From: Pseudomonadota bacterium
GTDB taxonomy: Bacteria > Myxococcota_A > Polyangia > Haliangiales > Haliangiaceae
Reading direction: 5' to 3'
DNA length: 15,090 nt
Assembly (NCBI GenBank): GCA_023386455.1
Contig: JAEWJO010000646.1
Coordinates: forward strand, 1-15,090
Part shown: in pieces, positions 1 to 8,346 of the stretch
How the letters are laid out: each line of letters begins with the position of its first letter
Numbering within the stretch: position 1 is the stretch's first letter
The notes under the pieces: model-generated
The model's input: only the letters and a program-made list of their open reading frames with translations
The model's database searches: none
Told to the model about the DNA's origin: nothing
Translations under genes and position numbers: made by a program

Positions 1-2578
1 TGAGACAGAGCTCGAGACGATCGAGCCGATCTCGCTCCTGCCCGCGGACGAGGTGCCGAAGGCGCGCCTCTACGCGCTCGGCGCGCTCGCGCTCAACATC
101 GTGCTCGTGGTGCTGGCGCCGCACGTCGTGTCGCGCGGCTGGCGTCAGCTCGTCAGCGCACCGCCCGCGCCGTTCGATGGTGCGCAGCTGTCGTCGGTGC
201 CGCTCGTCGGCGATCTCGGCGTGAAGCTGCAGTATCCGCCCTACAGCCAGCGCAAGAACTTCGAGGTGCAGTCGTCGTCGGGCGACGTCCGCGGGCTGCC
301 CGGCACGACCGTCACCCTGTCGGCGCGCGTGCTCGTGCCCGCCGTGAAGGTCGAGCTCGTCGTCGAGAGCGGTACCGCCGAGCCGAAGAAGGTCGAGGCG
401 AAGCTCGCCGGCGACACGATGACGTCGCAGTTCACGATCGACGCGTCGGCGCGCTATCGCATCTCGGTGCTGATGCCCGACGGCGAGCGAAAGATCGAGG
501 CGACGCCGCGCGCGATCGAGGCCGAGCCGGATCAGGTTCCGGCGGTGCAGCTGATGGCTCCCGCCGACACGCTGGACGTCGCGAACCTGCGCCGCATCGA
601 GCTCGCGTACGTGATCGAGGATGACTTCGGCGTGACGAGCGCCGAGCTCGTGTGGGAAGGCGGCAAGGATCGCGGGCGCAAGCCGATCGCGCTCGGCGCC
701 GCCGCGCAGGCCCGGCTCCAGGGCAAGCTGATGTGGGACGTCGCCGAGGTCCAGGTCCCGAGCGGCGGCGACGTGCGCTACTGGATCGAGGCGAAGGACA
801 ACGACAACATCGGCGGCCCGAACGTCGGCAAGTCGCGCGAGTTCCACCTTCGCGTCGTCAGTCCGCGCGAGCGCCACGAGGAGACGCTCGATCGCCAGCA
901 GCAGGTCGCCGAGAAGCTGCTGAAGAACCTCGGTGGCCGCCTCGTCGGGTTCGGTGACAACATCGCGGCGCGCGACGAGCACTCGCGCAGCCTGCGCGAC
1001 GCGGTCGTCGAGCTCGCGTCGATCAACGCGGCGTACGAGACCGATCCGCACGCGAGCGACAACATGCGCAAGGCGCTCGGCGGGATTCACGACCGGCTCG
1101 ACCGGCTCGCGTCCGCCGAGGTGAAGCTGATGCCGAAGGGCACGCAGAAGGTGACGCCGGGCCGGTTCGGCGTCGTCGACTCGAAGCTCAATGGCGAGCT
1201 CGAGGACGATCTCCTGACGCTCGCCGACTGGCTCGATCGCGAGCGCCTCGAGGGGCTGCTGGACGTCAGCGACGAGATCGCCGCCCACCAGAAGCGGCTG
1301 TCCGAGCTGCTCGCGCAGCACGCGCGGACGAAGGACCCTCGCCTGCTCGAGGAGATCAACCGCGAGATGCGCGCGCTCGACCGCGCGTACGCCGAGCTCG
1401 AGAAGCACCGCAAGGGCATGGCCGAGGACGTCCTCGACCAGTACGTCCACCGCGACGCGATCCAGGCCGAGAAGGGCACCGCGTGCATGGACGAGGTGCG
1501 CCAGCTGATCGCCGCCGGCAAGACCGCCGAGGCGCAGACCAAGCTCGACGCCTGCCAGCAGCAGCACTCGCGCGGCGCGAGCTCGCTCGAGGGCTCGCTC
1601 GCCGCGCTGCGCGGCGACAAGTTCGGCGACGAGCAAAAGAAGCTCGACGAGGTCATGAACGAGCTCGCCGACGTCGCGAAGGATCAGGACGACATCGCCG
1701 CCGAGGCGAACCGGATCTTCGAGTCGTACGCGCGCAAGGCCGACGACGTCGCGAAGGATCACCGCCGCGAGGCGAGCAAGAAGGTCAGCGCGCTCGTCGA
1801 CAAGCTGCGCAAGAAGCTCGAGGCGATCAACGAGGCGGGCCTGACGCCGTTCGCGAAGGAGGAGCTCGATATCGTCGAGCGACGCCTCACCGACCTCGAC
1901 CACATGGTCGCCGACGGCGATCTCGCCGAGGCGCTCGGCATGGCGCGCCAGGCGAAGCAGAGCCTCGACACGATCGCCGGCGAGCTCGAGGCCGCGATCA
2001 ACGACGATCCGAAATCCAAGTGGGCCGACGCGACACAGAGCGCGCTCGACGACATCGAGCGTGCGGCACCGATCGCCAAGGAGCTGATCGACGAGCTGTC
2101 GTCGCTGTCGCCGAAACCCGAGCAGATCATGAGCGTCGAGGATCTGCGCGCACTCGATCGACTTCGCCGCCGCGAGGCGATGAACCGCGCGCGCACGCAG
2201 AAGCTCGGCGAGAAGACCAAGCAGCTCGGCGCCGACCTGCCGGGCGATGCCGCGGCCGAGCTCGGCAAGAAGCTCGGCGCCGCGAACGAGCACATGATGA
2301 AGGCAGACGAACGGATGAAGTCGCGCGACCCGTCGGGCACGCGCGAGTCGACACGCTCGGCCGCGGATGCGCTCGCGAAGGCGCGCGATCGTGCACGCAG
2401 CGCGGCCCGCCAGGCCCAGGAGGGCTCGACGAGCGACGAGCCGATCCGCATCCCCGGTGCCGACGAGTACCGCGCGCCCGAGCGATTCCGCGAGGAGATC
2501 CTCGAGGCCGGCAAGAAGGCGCCGCCCGCCGGCTACCAGGAGATGTGGAAGCGGTACCAGGAGGAGCTCATCAAATGA
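1..2578 (+). CDS. DUF4175-like membrane-anchored Ig-like/coiled-coil protein (5' partial)
   Basis: The reading frame is open from the left edge, so the real start is probably upstream. The GTG at 53 is only the first start-type codon in the window, and the bases before it translate as ordinary protein (ETELETIEPISLLPADE). A hydrophobic segment (LGALALNIVLVVLAP, about nt 77-121) looks like a membrane helix, possibly the last of several. Next comes a beta-rich region; nt 540-870 resembles the Ig-like part of DUF4175 proteins (YVIEDDFGVTSAELVW, then YWIEAKDNDNIGGPNVGKS). From about nt 870 to 2440 the protein is almost all charged helix and probable coiled coil, with only two cysteines, around nt 1483-1560. 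The likely topology is a membrane anchor with a long periplasmic part. It is the first visible gene of the MoxR/DUF58 operon, and its stop overlaps the next start (ATGA). The biochemical role is unknown, and the DUF4175 assignment is from memory of the family pattern. Confidence 0.8.
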   Translation, partial: ETELETIEPISLLPADEVPKARLYALGALALNIVLVVLAPHVVSRGWRQLVSAPPAPFDGAQLSSVPLVGDLGVKLQYPPYSQRKNFEVQSSSGDVRGLPGTTVTLSARVLVPAVKVELVVESGTAEPKKVEAKLAGDTMTSQFTIDASARYRISVLMPDGERKIEATPRAIEAEPDQVPAVQLMAPADTLDVANLRRIELAYVIEDDFGVTSAELVWEGGKDRGRKPIALGAAAQARLQGKLMWDVAEVQVPSGGDVRYWIEAKDNDNIGGPNVGKSREFHLRVVSPRERHEETLDRQQQVAEKLLKNLGGRLVGFGDNIAARDEHSRSLRDAVVELASINAAYETDPHASDNMRKALGGIHDRLDRLASAEVKLMPKGTQKVTPGRFGVVDSKLNGELEDDLLTLADWLDRERLEGLLDVSDEIAAHQKRLSELLAQHARTKDPRLLEEINREMRALDRAYAELEKHRKGMAEDVLDQYVHRDAIQAEKGTACMDEVRQLIAAGKTAEAQTKLDACQQQHSRGASSLEGSLAALRGDKFGDEQKKLDEVMNELADVAKDQDDIAAEANRIFESYARKADDVAKDHRREASKKVSALVDKLRKKLEAINEAGLTPFAKEELDIVERRLTDLDHMVADGDLAEALGMARQAKQSLDTIAGELEAAINDDPKSKWADATQSALDDIERAAPIAKELIDELSSLSPKPEQIMSVEDLRALDRLRRREAMNRARTQKLGEKTKQLGADLPGDAAAELGKKLGAANEHMMKADERMKSRDPSGTRESTRSAADALAKARDRARSAARQAQEGSTSDEPIRIPGADEYRAPERFREEILEAGKKAPPAGYQEMWKRYQEELIK
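2559..2566 (+). promoter_or_regulatory. Ribosome binding site for the gluzincin/TPR gene
   Basis: AGGAGGAG lies 8 to 10 bases before the ATG at 2575, inside the end of the preceding gene. This near-perfect Shine-Dalgarno sequence settles the start at 2575. Without it the frame is open far upstream, to 1483. The start shares bases with the preceding stop (ATGA), which is typical of translational coupling. Confidence 0.8.
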
Positions 2579-4140
2579 GGCGTGCCCTGCTCGCCCTCGC
2601 GCTCCTCGCGACCGTGCCCGCGCACGACGCCGCCGCGCGCCGCGATCGCACGGTCACCGGCGACGTGATCAAGGCCGCGCGCTTCCTCACGAGCTCGCGG
2701 CTCGACGAGGCCAAGACGCTGCTCGCCGACCTCCGGCAGCGCGCGCCCGACACCGTCGAGGTGAAGTGGCTCGAGGCCGAGCTCGCGTTCCAGCTCGGCG
2801 ACTACGCTGGCGCGCTGAAGCTCCTCGACAAGGTGTCCGACGAGGCGGTCGACGGCATGGTCGGGCAGACGAAGAAGCTCGCCGCCTCGACGCTCTCCGT
2901 CACCGAGACGTTCGTCGACAAGAAGTCGCCGAAGGGCCACTTCATCATCCGCTACGCGGCCGGCAGCCACGATATGGCGATCGCCGATCTCGCGGGCGAG
3001 GTGCTCGATGCCGCGTGGGAGACCGTCGGCAACGACCTCGGCCTCAAGCCCGCCGACCCGATCCGGATCGAGATCCTCGGCGCGCCGTCGGACCTGGCGA
3101 AGCTCTCGCCGCTGACCGAAGCCGAGATCGAGAAGACCGGCACGATCGCGCTCTCGAAGTACAACAAGCTGATGGTCGTGTCGCCGCGCGCGACGCTGTT
3201 CGGCTATCCGTGGATGGACACGCTCGTCCACGAGTACACGCACCTCGTCGTGTCGCGCGTCTCGAACGACAGCGTGCCGGTATGGCTGCAGGAGGGCATC
3301 GCGCGCTTCGAGCAGACGCGCTGGCGCCGCCCCGCCGAGGTCCAGCTGACCTCGACCGAGCAGTCGCTGCTCTCGACCGCGCTGCGCAAGGGCCGGCTCG
3401 TCACGTTCGACGAGATGCACCCCTCGATGGCGAAGCTCCCGAGCCAGGAGTCCGCGGCGCTCGCGTACGCCGAGGTCTACACGCTCGTCGGGTGGATGCA
3501 CGGCAAGATCGGCTACGCGGGCATCCGCGCCCTGCTCGACGCCCAGAAGGACGGCAAGAGCGCCCGCCGCGCGGTCGCCGAGGCCCTGGCGATGTCGTGG
3601 ACCGCGGTCGACAAGGAGTGGCGCGCGCACCTCAAGGTATCGAGCGATCCGAAGGCGCGCGCCGGCAAGCCGATCAAGTTCAAGAACGGCGGCGCCAGCT
3701 CCGAGAATGTCGGGCTCGAGCAGGTCAGCGCGCGCGGTCGCAAGTTCGCGCGCCTGGGCGGCATGCTCCGCGCCCGCGGCATGCTCGAGGCCGCCGTCGT
3801 CGAGTACGACAAGGCGCTGGCCGCGAGCCCGGGAGGCGACCCGTTCGTCGCCGGCAAGCTGGCACGCACCCTGGTCGAGCTCGGACGCCACGAGCGCGCC
3901 ATCGAGCTGGCCACGCCGCTCGCGGTCGCGGACGACCACGATGCGGTCGCCGCGGTGACCCTTGGCATCGCCCGCGCCGCGAGGCATGAATGGGCCGAGG
4001 CGATCGCCGCCTACGAGCAAGCACTCCGCGTGAGCCCCTTCGATCCCCAAACGCGTTGCGGACTTGCGGAAGCTTATGCCCAGATCGGAGATTCTCGGTC
4101 GGGCCGTGAACGGACCGCTTGCGACGAGCTGAAGAACTAG
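2575..4140 (+). CDS. Secreted TPR protein with gluzincin (peptidase MA-like) metalloprotease domain
   Basis: This is a 521-residue protein with an N-terminal signal peptide (MRRALLALALLATVPAHDAA). Residues about 30-90 form TPR-like helices. Residues about 120-350 form a zinc protease domain of the peptidase MA/gluzincin type: H219-E-Y-T-H223 supplies two zinc ligands and the catalytic Glu, and WLQEG with E240 supplies the third ligand 17 residues later. TSTEQSLLS and YAEVYTLVGWM follow, as in the helical end of such domains. Residues about 405-510 are further TPR repeats (ARGMLEAAVVEYDKALAASP, EWAEAIAAYEQALRVSPFDP). All visible catalytic residues are intact, so an active periplasmic or surface protease is likely. 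The substrate is unknown; the TPRs may recruit a partner. The gene sits between the DUF4175-like and moxR genes, overlapping the first by 4 bases and abutting the second. The last 120 bases are less GC-rich than the rest. Confidence 0.88.
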   Translation: MRRALLALALLATVPAHDAAARRDRTVTGDVIKAARFLTSSRLDEAKTLLADLRQRAPDTVEVKWLEAELAFQLGDYAGALKLLDKVSDEAVDGMVGQTKKLAASTLSVTETFVDKKSPKGHFIIRYAAGSHDMAIADLAGEVLDAAWETVGNDLGLKPADPIRIEILGAPSDLAKLSPLTEAEIEKTGTIALSKYNKLMVVSPRATLFGYPWMDTLVHEYTHLVVSRVSNDSVPVWLQEGIARFEQTRWRRPAEVQLTSTEQSLLSTALRKGRLVTFDEMHPSMAKLPSQESAALAYAEVYTLVGWMHGKIGYAGIRALLDAQKDGKSARRAVAEALAMSWTAVDKEWRAHLKVSSDPKARAGKPIKFKNGGASSENVGLEQVSARGRKFARLGGMLRARGMLEAAVVEYDKALAASPGGDPFVAGKLARTLVELGRHERAIELATPLAVADDHDAVAAVTLGIARAARHEWAEAIAAYEQALRVSPFDPQTRCGLAEAYAQIGDSRSGRERTACDELKN

Positions 4141-5247
4141 ATGAAACCCGTCTCCGACATCACGCCGATCACGCAGCTCCGCCAGGAGCAGCCGACCGAG
4201 GTCAACCCCGTGGTCCCCGGTGAGCTCGCCGACGTCCAGTCGGGACCCTCGCCATCCCAGACGAGGTCGGATCTCGACGCGGTCGCCGAGCTCGCCGACG
4301 CGCACAAGCAGATCGTCACCGAGATCGAGAAGCGGATCATCGGCCAGCGCCGCGTCGTCGATCAGCTGCTGATCGCGCTGTTCGCGCGCGGGCACACGCT
4401 GTTCGTCGGTGTGCCGGGTCTCGCGAAGACGCTGCTGATCTCGACACTCGCCGAGACGCTGAACCTGACGTTCCAGCGCATCCAGTTCACGCCGGATCTC
4501 ATGCCGGCCGACATCACCGGCACCGAGGTCCTCGAGGAGGACCACACGACGGGCCGCCGCGTGTTCCGGTTCATCAAGGGTCCGGTGTTCGCGAACCTCG
4601 TGCTCGCCGACGAGATCAACCGCACGCCGCCGAAGACGCAGGCGGCGCTGCTGCAGTCGATGCAGGAGTTCCGCGTCACCGCCGGCGGCCACACGCACGA
4701 GCTGCCGCTCCCGTTCCTCGTGTTCGCGACGCAGAACCCGATCGAGCAGGAGGGCACGTATCCGTTGCCCGAGGCGCAGCTCGATCGCTTCATGTTCCAG
4801 GTCGACGTCGACTACCCGACCGAGGCCGAGGAAGAAGAGATCGTCCGCCAGCAGACGAGCGATCACCGTCCGGAGCTGTCGCGCGTGCTCTCGCCGCAGC
4901 GCATCCTCCAGCTCCAGGAGCTCGTCCGCCGCGTACCCGCCGCGGACCACGTCGTGAAGTACGCGGTCTCGCTCGCGCGCGCGACGCGGCCGACGTCGCC
5001 GAACGCGCCGCCGTTTGTCCGCGAGGCCGTGTCGTGGGGCGCCGGTCCCCGCGCGTCGCAGTTCTTGATCCTCGCCGCGAAGGCGCGCGCCATCCTCGAC
5101 GGCCGGTTCGCGGTGTCGACCGAGGATGTGTCGGCGCTCGCGCGGCCGACGCTGCAGCATCGCCTGATCCTCAACTATCGCGCCGAGGCGGAAGGGTTGC
5201 GCTCGGGCGACCTCGTCGATCGGCTGCTGTCCGTGGTCACTCCCTGA
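4141..5247 (+). CDS. moxR: MoxR-family AAA+ ATPase
   Basis: This 368-residue cytoplasmic AAA+ ATPase belongs to the MoxR family, whose members act as chaperones that mature or activate protein complexes, usually with vWA partners. The nucleotide site is complete: Walker A GVPGLAKT (residues 90-97, K96), Walker B LVLADE (153-158), sensor 1 in FATQNP (N199), the family signature EGTYPLPEAQLDRF (204-217, with R216 the likely arginine finger) and a sensor 2 arginine in GAGPRASQ (R304). The C-terminal lid domain runs from about 230 to 365. The first 45 residues look disordered and Pro-rich, longer than many MoxR N-termini. The ATG follows the previous TAG directly, with a weak GAAG about 6 bases upstream, so translation is probably coupled. 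The DUF58 partner gene starts 7 bases after the stop. The general moxR symbol is safe; the subfamily is not determined. Confidence 0.95.
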   Translation: MKPVSDITPITQLRQEQPTEVNPVVPGELADVQSGPSPSQTRSDLDAVAELADAHKQIVTEIEKRIIGQRRVVDQLLIALFARGHTLFVGVPGLAKTLLISTLAETLNLTFQRIQFTPDLMPADITGTEVLEEDHTTGRRVFRFIKGPVFANLVLADEINRTPPKTQAALLQSMQEFRVTAGGHTHELPLPFLVFATQNPIEQEGTYPLPEAQLDRFMFQVDVDYPTEAEEEEIVRQQTSDHRPELSRVLSPQRILQLQELVRRVPAADHVVKYAVSLARATRPTSPNAPPFVREAVSWGAGPRASQFLILAAKARAILDGRFAVSTEDVSALARPTLQHRLILNYRAEAEGLRSGDLVDRLLSVVTP

Positions 5248-5254
5248 GGGCCTG

Positions 5255-6181
5255 ATGCCCGCGCTTCCCGAACGGATCGACCCGACGCAGCTCGCGCGGC
5301 TGGGCTCTCTCCCGATCAAGGCGCGCGTCATCGTCGAGGGCGCGCTGTCGGGGCTGCATCGCGCGAGCGTGCACGGCTCGTCGGTCGAGTTCGCCGAGCA
5401 CAAGGAGTACTCGCCCGGCGACGAGCTGCGCCACATCGACTGGCGCGCCTACGCCAAGGGCGACCGCTACTACGTGAAGCAGTACGAGCAGGAGTCGCAG
5501 CTGACCGTCTACCTCGTGCTCGACGCGTCGGCATCGATGCAGTTCGCGGGCGGCGGCATCTCGAAGCTCGAGTACGGCGGACTGTCGCTCGCGGCCCTCG
5601 CGTACCTCGTCATCCAGCAGCAGGACAAGGTCGGCCTCGTCGCGTGCGGCGATCGCGCGATCGAGACGATGGTCCCGCCGCGCGGCCGGACGACGCACCT
5701 CCACGACCTGCTCGCGGTCCTCGACCAGGTGATGGCCAAGGGCGGCACCGGCGACGAATCGCCGGCAGTCGCGCTCGGTCGCATCGCCGAGCTCGCGCGC
5801 CGCAAGCGAGCGCTCGTGATCGTCGCGTCCGATCTGTTCGATGGAGACGACGCGACGCTGCAGGCGCTCGCGACGCTGCGCGCGCAGAAGCACGATGTCT
5901 CGGTGCTCCACCTGCTCGATCCGCACGAGCGCACGTTCCCGTACGAGGGCCTCACCGAGTTCCACGCGCTCGAGTCGACCCATCGCATGCTCGTCAATCC
6001 GTCGGCGATCCGGCGCGACTACCTCGAGCGCATGGACGGCTTCCTGACGAAGTGCCGCACGACGCTCGCGGCGGCCGGCGTCGACTATCACCTCGTCTCG
6101 ACCGATCGCGCGCTCGAGGCGACGCTGCTCGATCTGCTCGTCGCGCGGTCTCGGCTGCAGCCGGGACGGAGGGCGTCGTAG
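5255..6181 (+). CDS. DUF58 protein with vWA-like fold
   Basis: This 308-residue soluble protein has no predicted membrane helix. The N-terminal part carries the DUF58 hallmark: SSVEFAEHKEYSPGDE followed by RHIDWRAYAK (residues 59-68). A vWA-like domain then starts with YLVLDASASM. D90, S92 and S94 fit the DxSxS MIDAS metal site, and a later acidic loop (IVASDLFDGD) fits the remaining MIDAS contribution. DUF58 proteins are almost always encoded next to moxR and are thought to be the vWA partner or adaptor of the ATPase. The ATG at 5255 has GAGGG 4 bases upstream, overlapping the moxR stop region. The TAG stop shares one base with the GTG of the next gene. It probably acts in the cytoplasm with MoxR and links it to the BatA-like membrane protein; that link is inference. 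Confidence 0.93.
   Translation: MPALPERIDPTQLARLGSLPIKARVIVEGALSGLHRASVHGSSVEFAEHKEYSPGDELRHIDWRAYAKGDRYYVKQYEQESQLTVYLVLDASASMQFAGGGISKLEYGGLSLAALAYLVIQQQDKVGLVACGDRAIETMVPPRGRTTHLHDLLAVLDQVMAKGGTGDESPAVALGRIAELARRKRALVIVASDLFDGDDATLQALATLRAQKHDVSVLHLLDPHERTFPYEGLTEFHALESTHRMLVNPSAIRRDYLERMDGFLTKCRTTLAAAGVDYHLVSTDRALEATLLDLLVARSRLQPGRRAS
6168..6173 (+). promoter_or_regulatory. Ribosome binding site for the BatA-like gene
   Basis: GGAGGG lies 7 bases before the GTG at 6181, inside the end of the DUF58 gene. It supports this GTG, which overlaps the DUF58 stop as TAGTG, over any upstream start in the long open frame that reaches back to 5644. Confidence 0.75.
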
Positions 6182-8307
6182 TGGGGTTCCTCGCGCCGCT
6201 GATGCTCGTCGGTGCGCTCGCGATCGCGGTGCCGATCGCGATCCACCTGATCGGCAAGAATCGCGCGCGGGTCGTCAAGTTCGCCGCGCTGGACTTCCTG
6301 ATGGCGACGAAGCGCAAGACCGCGCGCCGCCTGCGCCTGCGCGAACGTCTGCTGCTGCTCGTCCGCGCGCTCGTGTGCGCCGCGATCGCGGTCGCCCTCG
6401 CGAAGCCGTTCACGTCGTGCGAGCGCAAGGGTCCGATGGTGACGCGCGGCCCACAGGCCGCGGTGCTCGTCATCGATGACTCGTTCGCGTCGGGCTATCT
6501 CGTCGACGGCAAGCCGTGGCTGCGCCGCGCGATCGAGGAGTCGCTGCGCATCATGGTGCAGCTCGGCCCCGAGGCCGAGGTCGCGATCGTCCGCGCATCG
6601 GAGGGCGCCGATCATCCGAGCGAGCTCACGCGCGATCACCTGCGCCTGCGCGATCAGCTGAAGGCGCTCGAACCGACCTCGCGCCCTGCCGACACGACGC
6701 GCGCGCTCACCCGCGCCGCCCAGCTGCTCGCGGCATCGAGCCACGCGCGCAAGAGCGTGTTCCTCGTCTCGCTCGTCGCGAAGTCGGGCCTGCGCACCGA
6801 GGAGGCGCCGTGGGGCAAGGATGGACCGACGCTCGTCACGCTCGATCTCCGACCGGCGAGGATGCCGAACATCGCGGTCACCGCACTGAAGGTCGACCAG
6901 GATCCGGGTGCCGGCAGCCGCGGCGTCGCGTTCGATGCCGAGGTCGGCAACTTCAGCGACGCGCCCGCGACCGTCGAGCTGCAGCTGACGATCGGCGACC
7001 GCGTCGTCGCGCGCGGCTCGCTCGAGGTCGGCGCCGGCGAGAAGAAGGGCAAGCGCTTCCTCGCGGCCCTGCCCGCCGGCACGCGCGCGACCGACGCGTC
7101 GGTCTCGGTGACCGGCGACGCGCTGTCGATCGACGATCGCCGCTACGTCACCGCGAAGGTCCGCGACGATGTCCGCGTGCTGCTCGTCAACGGCGACCCT
7201 CGCACGGTCCGCCACGACGACGAGCTGTTCTACCTCGAGGCGGCGCTCCGCCCCGGTGATCGCGAGGACAGCGGCACGTCGGTGCGGACGATCACCGCCG
7301 AGGAGCTCGCCGGCATCGATCCCAAGGCGAAGAAGAAGGGCTCCGCGCCGGCGATCGAGATCTCCGACTTCGACGTCGTCGTGCTCGCGAACGTCGCCGC
7401 GCTGCCGGCCGATCGCGTCGCCGTGCTCGCCGACTGGGTACGCCACGGTGGCGGCGTGTTCATCGCGCCCGGCGACAACGTCGACCCGGCGGCCTACGAC
7501 CACACGATGCTGCCGCTGATGCCGCAGAGCCTGCGCGATCCGATCGACACGACGTGGGGTGCATCTCCGGACGAGCGCGCCAGCCGTGCGCTCCACCTCG
7601 TGAAGTGGGAGGCCGACCATCCGGTGTTCTCCGCGTTCCGCGGCGATGCGCCGGAGCTCGCCGACGCCAAGTTCTTCAAGATCGCGCTGCTCGGCCCGAC
7701 GACCGCGACCGCCGATCGCAAGGTGCTGGCGCGGTTCACGAATGGCGCCGCCGCACTCGTCGAGGCGTCGATCGGCGCGGGCCGCACGATGCTGTTCACG
7801 TCGACGATCGATCGCGACTGGAACGACCTGCCGATCCACGCCGGCTTCCTGCCGCTCGTGCAGCAGGCGGTCCGCCACCTCGCGCGCAAGCACGCGCTCG
7901 GAGGCTCGGGCGATCACGTCGTCGGCAGCTCCGTGGTGCTGCCGACCGGCGACCTCAAGCGCGTCGAGGTGCGAGGCCCGCAGGGTCTCGGCGCCGTGTT
8001 CGAGGGCGATCGCATCGCCGGTCGGAGCTCGGTACGGTTCGGCCGCACCGAGCACACCGGCGTCTACCGCGTCGTCGGTACCGACCAGACCGGCGCGACC
8101 CGCGATCGCGACGAGCTCGCGTTCGTCGTCAACGTCGATCCACGCGGCAGCGATCTCACCGAGGCGCCCGCGTCGGCGTTGCCCGCGTCGGGAACCGGCG
8201 GCGGCGCTCCGCCGACCGATAACCGCCGCCGCGTCGAGCTGTGGCACGCGCTCGCCGGCCTCGTCCTGCTGCTGCTGCTCGCCGAAGGCCTGCTCGTCCA
8301 GCGCTAA
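6181..8307 (+). CDS. BatA-like membrane protein (BatA N-terminal, vWA-like and GATase-like domains)
   Basis: This 708-residue protein begins with the BatA/aerotolerance-type N-terminus: FLAPLMLVGALAIAVPIAIHLI (TM1, residues 3-24), an Arg/Lys-rich loop (25-56), then TM2 (about 57-76). A vWA-like domain follows (AAVLVIDDSFASG from 93). At the MIDAS position it has D99, S101 and A103, so the third ligand is missing. A beta-rich segment (about 240-325) precedes a class I glutamine-amidotransferase-like domain (VRVLLVNGDP from 331 to about 565). It contains no cysteine, so it cannot be a classical glutaminase. A C-terminal helix (about 687-706) ends the protein. The positive-inside rule places loop 25-56 in the cytoplasm and the large domains in the periplasm. 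The protein is probably the membrane partner of MoxR/DUF58, and the proposed topology and partnership are inference. It is the last gene of the operon. Confidence 0.88.
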   Translation: MGFLAPLMLVGALAIAVPIAIHLIGKNRARVVKFAALDFLMATKRKTARRLRLRERLLLLVRALVCAAIAVALAKPFTSCERKGPMVTRGPQAAVLVIDDSFASGYLVDGKPWLRRAIEESLRIMVQLGPEAEVAIVRASEGADHPSELTRDHLRLRDQLKALEPTSRPADTTRALTRAAQLLAASSHARKSVFLVSLVAKSGLRTEEAPWGKDGPTLVTLDLRPARMPNIAVTALKVDQDPGAGSRGVAFDAEVGNFSDAPATVELQLTIGDRVVARGSLEVGAGEKKGKRFLAALPAGTRATDASVSVTGDALSIDDRRYVTAKVRDDVRVLLVNGDPRTVRHDDELFYLEAALRPGDREDSGTSVRTITAEELAGIDPKAKKKGSAPAIEISDFDVVVLANVAALPADRVAVLADWVRHGGGVFIAPGDNVDPAAYDHTMLPLMPQSLRDPIDTTWGASPDERASRALHLVKWEADHPVFSAFRGDAPELADAKFFKIALLGPTTATADRKVLARFTNGAAALVEASIGAGRTMLFTSTIDRDWNDLPIHAGFLPLVQQAVRHLARKHALGGSGDHVVGSSVVLPTGDLKRVEVRGPQGLGAVFEGDRIAGRSSVRFGRTEHTGVYRVVGTDQTGATRDRDELAFVVNVDPRGSDLTEAPASALPASGTGGGAPPTDNRRRVELWHALAGLVLLLLLAEGLLVQR

Positions 8308-8328
8308 CGAGCGTCTCAGAATCGCTCG
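8308..8328. repeat. Perfect inverted repeat after the BatA-like stop
   Basis: CGAGCG and CGCTCG are exact inverted copies separated by 9 bases (TCTCAGAAT), beginning at the base after the TAA. It could form a weak hairpin ending the operon transcript, though it has no T-run. It could also be a dyad operator for grpE. The 9-base spacer recalls the CIRCE layout, but the arms do not match CIRCE. Confidence 0.4.
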
Positions 8329-8346
8329 CCTCCCCGATCGTCGTGC

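Noticed and set aside
2533..5436. A 967-codon open frame on the minus strand
   Set aside because: It lies antisense to the protease and moxR genes. In GC-rich DNA with strong third-position bias the opposite strand has few stops. The translation is Arg-rich and low in complexity with no recognisable domain, while the plus strand has clear motifs.
8308..8328. CIRCE operator upstream of grpE
   Set aside because: The spacer length fits, but the arms (CGAGCG/CGCTCG) do not match the CIRCE half-sites. I keep it only as an inverted repeat.
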